Positions 30,671 to 42,367 of a stretch of DNA of 64,000 nucleotides are shown here, piece after piece. A program made the position numbers and the translations under genes. Source of the stretch: Polytrichum commune (lineage: Eukaryota > Streptophyta > Polytrichopsida > Polytrichales > Polytrichaceae); NCBI GenBank assembly GCA_950295325.1, contig OX485806.1, positions 45,937,169 to 46,001,168 on the forward strand, in the 5' to 3' direction. Numbering within the stretch: position 1 is the first letter of the stretch; the number at the start of each line of letters is the position of its first letter. The notes beneath the pieces were generated by a model. It was not told the origin of the DNA, ran no database searches, and saw nothing but the letters and a program-made list of their open reading frames with translations.

Positions 30671-33600
30671 ACTGCGGTTCTTTACCAGGTAATTCAACCT
30701 CAAATGTTTTTTTTGTCATTTCATTTATGATCAAGAAATTCATTTAACTGATTCAAATGATTGTTTGATCTATAGCAAGAGATTGCAGAAGCTGCTCATG
30801 TTGCTGAAGACAAATACAAGATGAAGAACCCAGATTCTAGCACTTGGACAGGTCGTAATGCAGAGGAATGGGTTAGGAAAGCTGTGAAGAAGGTCGAGGA
30901 TAAGCTTGTCGCGGAGCTCAGGAAGCATTTGCCTGTTGCGGATCCCAAGCTAACTCCAGGTTTTCTTGAGGAGATAAAGGCTCACTATGAGAAATTCGAT
31001 GAACCTGAGATGCTTCAGGAGAAGATGTATATGCTGGCTACCTCTGCGATGCCTCCAAAGATGATGGTCAAGTGGCTCCAGAGGTGGAACTCCTCTGTGG
31101 CAATTCGGGATGCGCATCGCTTTCCCAAAACTGCCTTCGCCGACTCCAAGTTCCCGGAATGGCTGAATCGGGCAACATGGTGGGCGCAGGTTAGTATTCA
31201 TCTTAAATTTCATGTTGTCATTTCATTGTCCCCTAATGAGCTATGAAACTCTGGAATTAAGACAATATCTAATTTCTTAAAACTGTTTGTGTGCTTGGGA
31301 TCAGATTGCAGTGGAGGCTGAGGAGCTCTTCTCGGGTGTTCTCACAGATCTTGAGGAAGTTGTTGACTACAATCCCGTTGGCGAAGATCCTATCCTAACT
31401 ATCTTCGATTATGTGGAGGCTATGAGGTGTCAGCTCTGGGAGATTGCTTTCTTCGTTGAGTTGGGTGGAGATAACGGCGCTCACAAGAACAACCCCCCGG
31501 AGAAGCAACCTTTCTTCGGGCAAGCTGTCCGCAAGGTCCTTTACATGTATTTTCGATACGTTCTCCTACCCAGGAAGGCCATCTCTAAGGTTCCCCCTTT
31601 CTTCCCTAACTACCTGGATATCCAAAGTCTTGATTCCATGTTCACTCCTGCAATTGTAAAAACATGGGATCCAATTCATTTTCAGTAGTGCGGGTGGTAT
31701 TTGGACTGTCCGTTCAAGAAACCTCCTCCCTTTGACATCGCACTCAGGGACTCTATTCAACCTCTCTTACCTTCTCCCGCTACTTCAGTTCCACTCTCTC
31801 AGTCTCCTACACCCCCCAGGGTGGCTCCTCCAGAAGCAAGACCGTTAGTAAGGCGAGTAGGCCTCGGGGATCCAAGCGGAAGGCTGCTGAGTTAGTTGAG
31901 GACCCCATGGAGGAAGATATTCTTGTAACAGGTTGTGAGATCGGTGATCCACCTGCAAAACTTGCAGAGTCTTTCAGCTCCCATCCGCCGCGGGCACCTG
32001 CTCTAAAGCGTATTCGCCTTGGAGTTGCCGGTCAATCCAATCCCATCGGATTCGTCCCACCTGCTGTGAAGGCAATGTCTTCTTCCCAGGCATACAACTC
32101 CTCCTATGCTTCTTCTCGGGTTCTCGTACTTAATGACTCCTTCCACAGGATGTTGGATTTTAAGGCGAAGCATAACAAATTCCCTTCAACTTATGATGAC
32201 ATGGTTGCTTTTCTGAATGAGGTACATGTCTAACTTTATTCCCATTCAAATCAGCTAGCCTTCCTCTATTCACAAATGTTTTCTATACTTAATGCCATGG
32301 TTTTTTGGAAACTAATGTTGGTGCTTAATTCCCATTCAATTCAGCTATCAAGCCCCTATTCACCAACTCATTGGTTTTTTTTTTAAGGTTGGAGCATCCA
32401 GGGAATTCTTCTTCTCAGGCAAGGTGTTGCAGAAGGCTGCCGTGGACCTTGTTATTGCAGAGTACCCTGATGGTTTGCCTGTCCCAGGAGTATTCTGAAT
32501 TCCCCGGGCAAGTTCCAAATTGGAATAAGCAGGTTCAGAACTTTGTCAAGTTCACAATTGGCTTCTGTCAGGGCTATCTTCACGACGACGGTGCACTCCT
32601 CTTATTTTATCCTGACAGTGTGCAAATCAAGAAAGAGGTTCTAAGCTTTCTATACAACAACAATCTGGAGGTCAAGGAAGAATGGACCATTATTAATTCT
32701 CTCCACCTCACTCACCCTATGCATAACTCAAAGCGGGTAAGTAATTGTAATCATTTCCCACTCTTCAAGTTCTACCTCATTCATAATTTCAATCACATTA
32801 CTAACAATTCGAGGCCTATGTTTGATGTCCATACTTTGAAGTTCAAAGCAATCGTGTTGGTTCGATCTTTCCCCATACCTTTGGCTAGGCCACCCAAGGA
32901 ATTTGTCATTTGTTCTAGTGACGAATTTGAAGGTGTTGACCTTGCAAGTGATGACGTGCTTTTCAACATTGTCACCGCTGATACTGCACTCAAGCGCAAC
33001 GACGGTGCCACGTTCTAGAGGGGCCCTAAGGAGAAGGCAGTGTCCCTGCTCCAGCTTCTAATCAATGGCCTTAGCCCTCCGGGGGGGATTATTTGTGACC
33101 TCACTGCTGGAACTGGTATGAGTAATTTTTTCAACATTCTCATGTCTCTAGACTTAGGCATTCTACTCAATCACATTCTTCTAATTTATTTATTTTGCTC
33201 TTTGTAGGTGCCTCGATTCTTGCAGCACAATCCGCTAACAGAGCAATAGTGGCACTTGAGGGAGACAAGAAATTGTACGAAGAAATTTTTCACCCACTTC
33301 AGGTCGCCGCGTCGGAGTCTCAGGGGGTCGATCCAACCCACTATGTAGACCTTGACGACGACGACGATGTCCTCCCTCAACAAGATGCAGTTAATCTATG
33401 TGAGTAAGTCTTTTGTCATCTTAAACTTATTTTTTTTAAATGTTGCATTTAATTGGAAGGATTCTAACATTTGTAATTTGTCCTTTGTTGGTGCAGTGTG
33501 ATGGTTCAAGGCTGCGGCTCACCGACTAGTTCTAGCATGCAACTTCCTTGTTATGCAGAGGCTATGGCAGTAGCTTATGCCAAAGACTCCTCCCTTAGTT

Positions 33601-33698
33601 GTAGTGCCTCTTCTAGTCCATGTCAGAGATACGATCCAAGAGTACTCAGATTCATAGATCATAGTGCTTCGGAGAGTGAGGATGAGTTTATTCCTTGA
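30671..33698 (+). pseudogene. Outer ParB-methyltransferase gene, C-terminal exons
   Basis: After the right target duplication the interrupted exon ends at 30688 (CAG/GTAATT). Further exons are 30776-31189, 31305-32221, 32388-32736, 32814-33115, 33208-33403 and 33497-33698. The product continues the fusion: a helical part (EEWVRKAVKKVEDKL), GWYLDCPF, a Lys-rich region, then the methyltransferase with VDLVIAEYPDGLPVPG at motif IV, LHDDGALLLF, KEKAVSLLQLLI..PPGGIICDLTAGTG (X and I) and AIVALEGDKKLYEE (II), and an acidic tail ESEDEFIP. Lesions are TAG at 31686, a frameshift near 31820, another near 32495, and TAG at 33016 where relatives have Trp. Two introns present in the inner copy are absent here. 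Confidence 0.85.
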
Positions 33699-34062
33699 AC
33701 TCCATTTTGTATTGGATTGTATTATTTTTGGCTTTTTTATTTCCGGCGCAAGTCTCATACTTGCACTTCTTTATTTCATTTTCATAATGTCAACCCGCAT
33801 TCCAATCTTCATTTATTGATGTTAATATTTTTAGTTTGTGGATTAGCCCTTAAGTATAGTTTAAGTATCCCTAAACAATATGGCTCTCACAATCTTAACC
33901 GCTAGTCACAAAACAATGTAGCATCCAACCATTCCAATAAAAATTTGGTGCCTCACACACCTCCTCCTTGTTTCATTGAATCATAAGTATTCAATAATAC
34001 TTAAGTTGCAAACCACACAACACACACCAATTCATACTACCCGCATTGCATTCTTCATTTAT

Positions 34063-34672
34063 GTTCACCCTCTATAATGTTCACCCTCTATAAATGTTTG
34101 CCCTCCGGAGTGGATCAATGTGAACATTTATAAAGGTGTTAACAGTTAACAATTATAAAGTAGAAATTTTGAGCAATATACAAATCTTAACATGTTCTAA
34201 CTATAAGCAATTGTGAACAATACTTGTGAGAGGATACCATTCACAAAATTGCAAACCCAATCAAAACTTTATTCAATATGAAGTTTACAAATCATGGATG
34301 AAGTATGAATCAATGGTTCTTTGGTGAAATTCATGTGCAAGCACAACTTGCAAATATTTATCAACGTGCACCAACAAACCCACATACTTGGACACCTTCC
34401 ATGTACCTTCTAATGGAACTTCTCATGTGCCTCCATTCTTGAACTTCCATCACTGAAATTATAAGTAGCCAAACGTAGTCTTCCCAAAATACTAGTTATG
34501 GTTGTATTTCATTCGTTAACATTTATAGAGTCAAATTTACAAATAAGGGAGTAGCATTTTGTTAACAATTAACACGTTTAACATTTATAGTGTGCAATAT
34601 GTGGGGAGTAGAATAAAGATAACATTTAGGAAGGGTTAAGACTAATAGGTGCAACATTAATAGAGGGTGGAC
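34063..34672. mobile_element. MITE-like element with CACCCTCTAT ends
   Basis: The left end reads GTTCACCCTCTATAATGTTC and immediately repeats as CACCCTCTATAAATGTT. The right end, on the minus strand from 34672, reads GTCCACCCTCTATTAATGTT. This gives inverted ends of about 18-20 bp around about 600 bp of AT-rich non-coding DNA with internal GTTAACAATTA repeats. I could not settle a target duplication. It lies in the 3' subterminal region of the outer MULE. Confidence 0.6.
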
Positions 34673-34992
34673 TGTATGTGGGGAATTGTTTTCACAAACC
34701 TCCTTCGTGCTTTCTTCAAATAGTAAATTTAATTTAATTTACAGAATATGTACTATAGTACACAAGTTTGGTAAATGTATTTGTGACGTCATAGTGATGT
34801 AAGCCCTAATTTTGTATTTTTATTATAATACATCTATGTTTCAAAAATATATAAACGTTATGAATGGGGAAATGTTGGCCTATTTCCACGGTAATAGATA
34901 TCCTATCTCTTAAATGTTTCTAAAAATAGTTTGATGTTCTCCCCTCAATCCCACAGTTATAGGTGCATTTCCCCTCTCAATTCATGTTTGAA

Positions 34993-35032
34993 TTTGAGTT
35001 CTCCGCTCTCTGCTCGCATACTAACTTTCCTC
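34993..35032 (-). repeat. Right TIR of the outer MULE (diverged)
   Basis: On the minus strand from 35032 the sequence reads GAGGAAAGTTAGTATGCGAG, then CAGAGAGCGGAG, aligning with the inner right TIR at most positions (AAGTTA.T.TGCGAGC). The subterminal CACCTATAACTGTGGG at about 34955-34970 corresponds to GACCTATGACCGTGG of the inner copy. It lies about 1.3 kb past the methyltransferase stop, the spacing seen at the left end of the inner copy. The next 10 bp, GGCCGCCGCC (35033-35042), would be the target duplication; its left partner was not found. Confidence 0.75.
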
Positions 35033-36060
35033 GGCCGCCGCCCTCAGGTTGGGGATTTTTGGGCCTCTACTTAAGGCTGAATAAGGAGATGGAGAGGGGT
35101 TCCTTCTCCATTGTTGTATTTTGATTACTCCTACTCTAATAAACCCCTTGACTTCTTCACTCTTTGACTTTCCTTGATTGATTTTTCTGTACGAATGATT
35201 CAGAGATAGTTAGCGGAGGAGAGAGAGGGAGAGCATGAGGGGATAGGAGTTCCCGGATAGGACATGGGAGAAGAGACCCGGATCATATCTAGTTATTGCC
35301 TTGCGGATCCTCTCTGTGTGTAGTACGAGGGAAACCTCACTGTTCCGGATGGTTGAGTAACGTCTAGGTGGGATAGCCGCTGGGAGGATTGGGTGAGATC
35401 CGGAAGGGATCCCGACTTGCGCCATCCAAGCTTCTGAAGAGGTCCCACCACCTTTAGACGGACCAATCCAGAAAGTGGTACGGATCGCCTAGTTAGCTCA
35501 GATTGAGTAGAGTCCAAGGTAGTGGTAGCCGGATCGATCCGTCAAAAGGAGGAAGGAAAAACCGGAACAGTTAGGATTCCGGGTCGGAGGCCATTTCCGG
35601 AGTGTAGTGGGAAGGGGACCTCATTGTTCTGGATGTCTAGGGAACGTCTAGGTGAGATAGCCGTGGGGAGGACTGGGTAAAGATCCGGAAGGGATCCGGA
35701 CTTGCGCCAATATGATCTTCTGAAGAGGTCTCACCGCTTGTGGGCGGGACAATCCGGATTGGTTGTGAGGGAATATCTGGATCCCAATCTTATAAGGGAC
35801 GTCTTCCTCGGAAGAAACCACCTATTCTAGAGGGTAGAACGTAGAGGGGTAAATTTGGACCATAGGGGTGAGTAAGTATTATAATTAAGACCTAGAGATA
35901 CAATCCGGGAAAGCAAACTCCGGAAGAAGAAGAGTTTCCAAAAGACCGGAAACCGGGGTTTCCGGAAATTCGGCTAAGGAGTGGAAAATAAGTGGGTACG
36001 GAGAGTTCTCGACCTCCTACACTTCACAGAATCCCTGGACGATACTAAGGTCATCCGGAT
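35033..36060 (+). repeat. CCGGAT-rich segment with a 150-bp duplication
   Basis: The segment is rich in CCGGA and GGATCCGG. A block at about 35330-35480 (ACCTCACTGTTCCGGATG, AACGTCTAGGTGGGATAGCC, GATCCGGAAGGGATCC, ACTTGCGCCA, TTCTGAAGAGGTC) is repeated at about 35605-35765 with roughly 80-85% identity by eye. No reading frame is convincing. It may belong to an LTR of an unidentified element; the style resembles 6760-7240, including TTTCCGGAGT, but I cannot prove homology. Confidence 0.6.
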
Positions 36061-38480
36061 AAAACCGGATTAGGCACTTAAAAATGCCAATCCGGATATT
36101 TTGGTGTTCGTGTGTTCCCACACTTCCCGTCTACTTAGCGCATCTGGCACCACATTTCCACTGTCCGGTTTGTAGATCAAATCCACCTTCATAAGTGCCA
36201 AACTATCATGCCACCGCAATGACTTGGCGCTCATTTGCGCTTGTATATCAAAATACTTTTAGGACACATTGTCCGTGTAGACCTTTGCTTTGTGCGACCC
36301 CAAATATTGTCGCCAAATCTTCAAGCAATGTACTACGGCAAAGAAGTTCTTTGTCATGAGTTGGTTGTCTTCTTTGACAACCATCAAGCTGCATGCTCCC
36401 ATATGCAATGGCCATCCATCTTGCATCAACATCTCCCAATGGTAAAGTCACTCGCCCCCGTATGCACCTCAAAAGATTTGTCAAACTCCTCGAATTTGGG
36501 CACGGGCGGCGAAGATAACATGGTCTTAAGCTCCCCAAAGACTTGGTGACAAGGCTCGTCCCACTCTTGGGATAGCCATTTCTTTCACAAGTCGGACAAG
36601 GTCGGACAACCATCGAGCTTCATGCTCCCATATGCAATGGCCATCCATCTTGCATCAACATCCGCCAATAATAAAGTCCTTCACCTCCATGTGCACCTCA
36701 AAATGTTTGTAAAAACCCGGAAAGCTGACCACATTTTATGAAGAGAATTTGCTCTTAAGCTCCCCAAAGGCTTGGTGACAAAGCTCATCCCACTCTTGGG
36801 ATAGTCATTTTTCTTTAACAAGTTGAGGATGGTCCTAGCAACCTTAGAAAAGTCTCAAATGAAGAAGTGGTAGTAGTTGGCTAGGCAACCAATGACCTAA
36901 GCCATTTTTGAGTCAAGGGCCAAATCTCCTCTTGGATTGCCTTGACATTCTTCATGTTCGTCCACCAACTTCATTTGTCACCACATACCATAAAAACTCA
37001 ACTTCTTGTTGAGCAAAGTTGTTTTTTACTCCTTGGCAGTAACATTTTGAGCAACACATTGGTGAACACATCCTTATATCTCACCAACATCCCACAAATG
37101 TAGTTTGGGGGAGGCCCATCTTTCCTAACCTCCCCATGAGTTCCTTGGAGTTGCTCCAATTGAATCACGACCATTATTATTATTATTGTTTTTCTCGTTT
37201 ATTCATTTGGTCGATTAAGACCAAATTCGACTTGGTTCCTCCTACCATAGGAGTTTTTGTCAACTTGAAATTCAATTATTTGCCATCATGACACAATACA
37301 AATGCACCACAAGCTTACCGGCTTGCGCCTCACATCTATCATGTGAGTTTCAAAAAAGATGACCTTTACAATGACATGCACCTCATTTATTTCACATAGT
37401 GTGAAATTTTGAGAAAAATCCAATGTCCCACCATTAAAAGTTTACATGCATCGCCGCCTCCCTTACCTTATGCGGTCACCCTTTGCAAACCAGACCTTGG
37501 TGGGCTTGTCCGCTCTACCGGTCGGCAAGCCCCAACTCCCTTATGAGACATTTCTATCATTCATTTGAGCCTCAAGGTACAAAATACTTGGCCTCATCTT
37601 AAGGCTACTAGCCTTGGCCACAAAGCCATCGTCTAACATTCGGTCGTCGGCAACAACATGATTTGGTTTGGTCCGCAAAGCCAAATTTTAGCATTTCGTC
37701 TGCGGCACAAATATGATTTGGCTTGGCAACACCAAACCAACTTCTAATATTCCGCTCACAACACAAATATGATCTGCATTGGTAGCATAAAACCACCTTT
37801 TAACATTCTGTCCGCCGCACGAACATGTTTTGCCTTGGTATAATGGGCCAAACTATTTATGCTCATTTCCTTGGGACCTATTTCAGCTAAAGCCACTTTG
37901 TGGTGAAGTGTCGCCCAACCTTTTTTCGTGACCATCGGCTTCAATATTCTTCAAATCTTTATGATCCGCTCTACGTCCTCAAGAGGCTTTGGCAACTTGA
38001 ACATGGTATTCACCACCCACTTTTGAAACTCACCTAAAACGATGCATTTCTTAGAAAGTTTGTCCATCTAAGATGTACGATTCATTTGGGTGTGAAATTC
38101 GCACATATATGCCTTAGAGACCCCACGTGCCTCATTTGCACCAAGTTTATTTCAACATCACCACCTTCTAAGCATTTTGAATTGGAATGTCAATCCAACA
38201 TTAATACCCTCCAAGGTTTTGGGTGCAATCGGTACTCTAGGCCCCAAATATTTTTTGAGGTTTGCGGGAGCCCTTTTCAAAGCACTCCTCCATTTTCCTT
38301 ACCCAATCCACCCTCGTGCCCACCATTGTTATTAAAACCAATGGTATGGTCAAACTCCACTTGCACATGATCCTTGTTCCAATTTGAGCCTCCCAACCTT
38401 TTGGAAACCTCGGGCTCACCATCACAATCCACATTTTGATAGCCATGTCTCCCTCAAAGTGCTAGCTCAAATATTGGAAC
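36061..38480 (-). pseudogene. Ty3/gypsy internal region (gag to RNase H), reversed
   Basis: Read from 38480 down, a gag-like part comes first (about 38450-38230: VDWVRKMEECFEKGSRKPQKIF), then a tandem-repeat-bearing segment (37830-37610), a protease-like part (about 37480-37230), heavily decayed RT (37150-36830), and a connection/RNase H region (WDEPCHQVFGELKTMLSSPPVPKFEEFDKSFEVHT; IAYGSMQLDGCQRRQPTHDKELL; NVVPDALSRREVW). A 229-bp block of the RNase H start is duplicated in tandem (36377-36605 and 36606-36830). The element stops abruptly at about 36061 with no integrase and no 3' LTR. Many stops and frameshifts are present. Confidence 0.8.
37615..37835 (-). repeat. About 63-bp tandem repeat in the gag region
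   Basis: Three to four units of about 63 bp share TT.TAACATTC.GTC.GC, GCACAAATATGATTTGGCTTG and CAAAGCCA. The period is a multiple of three, and the minus-strand translation shows a repeated motif such as NHICAADEMLKFGFA. It is an in-frame coding repeat of the reversed gypsy gag. Confidence 0.75.
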
Positions 38481-38495
38481 CCTGCTTTGATACCA
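38481..38495 (-). other. Primer binding site for initiator Met-tRNA
   Basis: On the minus strand, two bases after the LTR end (GCGACA), the sequence is TGGTATCAAAGCAGG. Plant LTR elements primed by initiator Met-tRNA carry TGGTATCAGAGC. The match (one difference in the first 12) fixes the orientation and shows that the TGTCGC repeat is an LTR. Confidence 0.88.
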
Positions 38496-38497
38496 CA

Positions 38498-39138
38498 TGT
38501 CGCAACCCTTGCTAGCCCCTTTAACAATCTTACCAATTTTCATTTCTAGCAGAGGTTACAAGCGCTAATCCTTCGCATTCCACCATCCTAATGGTTAGCT
38601 CCTCTTACCCCGGACCTTATAGTTCATAAGAGGGAACCAACCCTCCTACTTTGCTTTTGGGACTCACCCCTTAATCGGTAACCAATTCTTAGATGTGACT
38701 TCCATCCATGGAAGTCCAATCTTATGTTGATCATCGCGTTGCCGGACCAACACTACAACAACCCGAACCATACTAGGCAACTATGGCCTCACATTGGGCC
38801 AATGCTCCTGGAGGCCTCACCCATATAAGCCTCTAGGATTCTACGCGGGGCCCCTACACCACCATCATGAATCTTTTTGTCTCTCTACCAAAAGTTGGGG
38901 CCAAGTAGACATTTTCCCTTAGCCGTTGGGCCTAGAAGCTTCCAGTAGCTTCAGACCATCATAACTTCCTTGTATGATGTCTAATGCTGATAAGCAATCA
39001 CTCCATCTTCATCTACGCTTCACGTAGATGCCGATGAACTTCTCACTTGCCCCATTCAGGCAAGTGTTGAGGAAATTATGCATGTTTGAACCTTGGTAGT
39101 CCTGGGAATCACTCCCAGGCACTGCTGTACCAGGGCGC
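38498..39138 (-). repeat. LTR B, 5' LTR of the reversed gypsy element, truncated
   Basis: It is homologous to LTR A over about 640 bp: the GCGACA end is at 38498, and conserved blocks include TTGGGGCCAAGTAGACATTTTC, ATCTACG..ACGTAGATG and the Met-tRNA site just outside. The outer part is missing. It breaks at 39138 inside the GC-rich palindrome of the family and joins directly to the other LTR family. It belongs to the gypsy internal region 38480-36061. Confidence 0.88.
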
Positions 39139-40701
39139 CCACCCTAATGCGTCATAGTCCGGGTGAGAGGTCATGACTAACATCCACAATAGTGGTCACG
39201 CTTGACCCTTGACATGAATCACCACCATGTCCAAACTGTTGGTGTCACACACAATGTTTTATTCCAAAGAAAATACAGTTACAAGCATTAAGAAATGCTT
39301 TTGTACCCACAAGTAGTCATCCTACCCTAACCCCAAAAAGAATCTCAAACTCACCACTCCATCCTAGTGCACCTAACTCTCAACATTCCCCTAAAATGAA
39401 CTAACACACATCTCATGCCTCCAAATCCAATCTAATCTAATTTTCACCCAAATAACAGCCCTTTATACCAGCCCGCTCGGTCGTTGAACCCAACTGCCCA
39501 AGTGCTTTCGCCGTGACCTGTGTCCAGCCTTCGGCCTTGGCTTACAATGCCTGAGCCGTGTGCCCTTCGGGAGGTTCAGACCTCACTCCAGCTTCCATCC
39601 TTGACCAGTGGCTTGCTGCCGCTCATACCAGAACTATGCAGAGGCCCAAGGCTTAGTTCCGGCAGCCTCGGTCTAAAAGCATTCACCTTCCTGATGTTTG
39701 ATGCCCCGTCCCCTTCTGTGATCCTCAGGGGCAAGATGCCGGTGGCCTTGGATCTGAGACCCCCTTCCCTTCTGCTACACTGCCCTTAGTGGCTGGTAGG
39801 CAGTCAACTCAAATGAGAAAGGCAAAAATTGCCCCTCAAGTCCAAATCTTGTCACCCATCCTCCTTGGCGAAGCCTGCACAAGAATGGCTGCCAATTCAT
39901 TGCCATTCCAGAATGCTCTCCTCTCCTTGAGTGACTAACAGTGTTGCATTCTTCAATCACCGAAGACGCGGACTCTTATTCCTTACTCGTTCTCAGAATT
40001 CCAACTTGTTCCAAGCTCGGCATGAATCAACCCGCGTCCCAATTCCCTTGCTCCTCACCTGCCCCTCCTTTTCAGTTCAGGTTGTGTGTCGCAATGGCCG
40101 AAAGAAAAGAATGAGATGCCGGAAGGCAACTCAACCATCGTTCCTCAGATACCGTATCTATTTTTCCTGGCTATGGTGCATTTTGTCACATGTTGGGTCT
40201 CTGCGGCCGAGAAAACATATGTTCCCCCTGCCTCCGTAGCCTTTCTGCTGCCTTCCTTCTCAACAACCTTTCTGATCTTGATCAGGCAATCTCCCCCGCG
40301 CCGCACTGGTGCTTGCTCCTTACCCGCACCAGCACACACACACACCAGAGAAAAAAACTGCCAGCCGACTCCCAACTGCAGTCTGCCCCAGTCCCGAGTC
40401 CGGGATTTTCTAGGGGTGCAGTACCCCACCCTTAATGCGAACACCGACGATCCCAATTCGGTCACAATGACCCAGCTCCAAAGTTTCAATCCCAACTTTC
40501 ACACTTATCTAAACTAGTCCCAAGTTAATTCTTTACTTAATTCCTAAATCTAAAAGCAACATCTAAGCCTAAAGTTTTAAATCACAATCCATTCTAACTT
40601 CACTATGTTTATGTTTTTAGAATAAGCAATAAAAATTCAAATGCCCATTCTTAATGCATTCTAAGCTTAAAAACACATGGGAGCACATATTTGGACTCAC
40701 A
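39139..40701 (-). repeat. LTR of TGTGAG family, reversed, truncated at one end
   Basis: On the minus strand from 40701 it starts TGTGAGTCCAAATATGTGCTCCCATGTG, matching 18224 and 50977. It ends near 39139 with CCGGACTATGACGCATTAGGGTGG, lacking the last 15-20 bp of the family. It contains Cys/Pro-rich open frames (for example 40495-40145) without any domain, which I treat as chance. The junction with LTR B shares CCCAC. Confidence 0.8.
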
Positions 40702-41160
40702 CCAAGCTAGAGTCAACTGTTGTCAATGTCCCTTATGCACTATGCACACGGATATGGTTTCCGAAAGCATACGTAGATCGGTAAGATGTTGCTTGGTTAG
40801 AGGGTGGAAGAGACAAGACCAACACATCTTCATCAATCTCCTCTCCTGCTACTTTGGCACGTGAAACCTTTGACTTGAACCAATTGCGGAAATGCTCATT
40901 TTAGATATTTTTGGGATAAACAATCCTGCCATTTCATTTTTTCCTTCGATATTCCTCACGATCCAATTTGCGTTGTGTCATACTTGCGGTGTGGCGCCTG
41001 TAGAATAACACAATATTGTGATGTCTTTCATGTTTGTAAAGTATACAATCTCTAAGTATACATAAGTGGCATGTATTGGTGATACATAAAGTTTCTTTCA
41101 TCACAGACCGAATTCATTTCCAATTTGTATGACATAAAGTATGGTTTCATTCTTTGGGTG
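40702..41160. other. No feature recognised
   Basis: This short AT-rich gap lies between the LTR and the end of the CACTA transposase. It probably includes decayed 3' sequence of the CACTA gene, but I see no motif. Confidence 0.3.
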
Positions 41161-42367
41161 TGAACATTTTTTTCATAAATATCAAAACATTATGCATAAG
41201 TGATGAAGTAACTTACTATTTCCACGACTCCAATGGAGCCACATTATTCACCACAAATTTATGTATCCAATTGCGTATCTTGGGTGTTAGTATCCTTGGT
41301 CGCCCAACACCTTCCAATAATTTGTTGTTCATTATAGGATCCTCTTTATCATCCCATACCCTACAACTTGTAATGGTATATGTTTGCATGTATTCCGTGC
41401 AAAAACCAAGCGCTTCATCTATGGTATATCCTTCGGCCATAGTAGTTTCGGGTCTTGCGCGATTTCGAATATAGTCCTTCAATGTCTTCAAGTATCTTTC
41501 TATAGGATACATCGAACGGGCATGTACGGGCCCACAAATATCTAATTCCTCAACCAAATGCACCAAAAAATGCGTTATGACATCAAAAAATGCCGGTGGA
41601 AACTCTTTCTCGAACATGCCTAAGATGATGGTCGTATCCTCTCTTAATTCATTCATTTCCAATGGATTGATGGTTTTAGCGCATAAGCGTTTGAATATGC
41701 GGCTTAGTCTTATTATACATATACATACATTTTTTCTCATGATTGTGCGTATACAAAGGGACAAAACTTGTTGCATAAGGACATGGTAATCGTGGGATTT
41801 CAATCCTTTCAGGCTCCCATCCACGTGAATTCTTTTTCGCAATTGGCCAGCATAGTGAGTTGGACTTTTCAACTGCCGCACAACATCTAGGAATACCTCC
41901 TTCTCTTTCCTTGTGAGCACATATGAAGCTTGTGGGAAAGTCAGGCTTCTTGGTTTTCTCCTTGGTATGGGTCACAAATGCGGCCATATGTTGGCTTCTT
42001 TTAAGTCCATGCGAACCTTGTGTATATCATTCTCCCCAAATAGGGTTTTCATGAGACTTTCTGTTATGTTTTTCTCGCAGTGCATTACATCCAACATATT
42101 GCGTATAAGAAGGCCCTGTCGGTCCACATAATATCAGGGTAAATATATTGCCTGCCAAATACCATATAAAAAAACTTTACAAAGTGTTACAACAATTGTT
42201 ATCCGATATGACTATACCATTACTTATATAAGTATTGGAGTATTAACATGACTACAACTACATGTGTTCAATTACTTCCTAAAGTCATGATTAATTACCT
42301 CCAACAATCATCTTCATTTAATTCTAATAGACATGCATTACTTCTCATAGTTTGGGTCGACATTTAC
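41160..42367 (-). pseudogene. CACTA TNP2 transposase, C-terminal part
   Basis: On the minus strand from 42367 the frame carries LDVMHCEKNITESLMKTLFG, a hallmark of TNP2 (Transposase_21), then SHDYHVLMQQVLSLCIRTIM, ALIRL-type RLSRIFKRLCAKTINP, FPPAFFDVITHFLVHLVEELDICGPV and MYPIERYLKTLKDYIRNRARPE, followed by MAEGYTIDEALGFCTEYM (the DUF4218-like region). About 235 codons are uninterrupted (41920-41216). It is the continuation of 44800-43308; the two parts are split by solo LTR C with a 5-bp target duplication. Confidence 0.9.

Noticed and set aside
39520..40517. Possible genes of 80-143 codons at 39.5-40.5 kb
   Set aside because: They lie wholly inside an LTR of the TGTGAG family and are not conserved as frames in the other family members.
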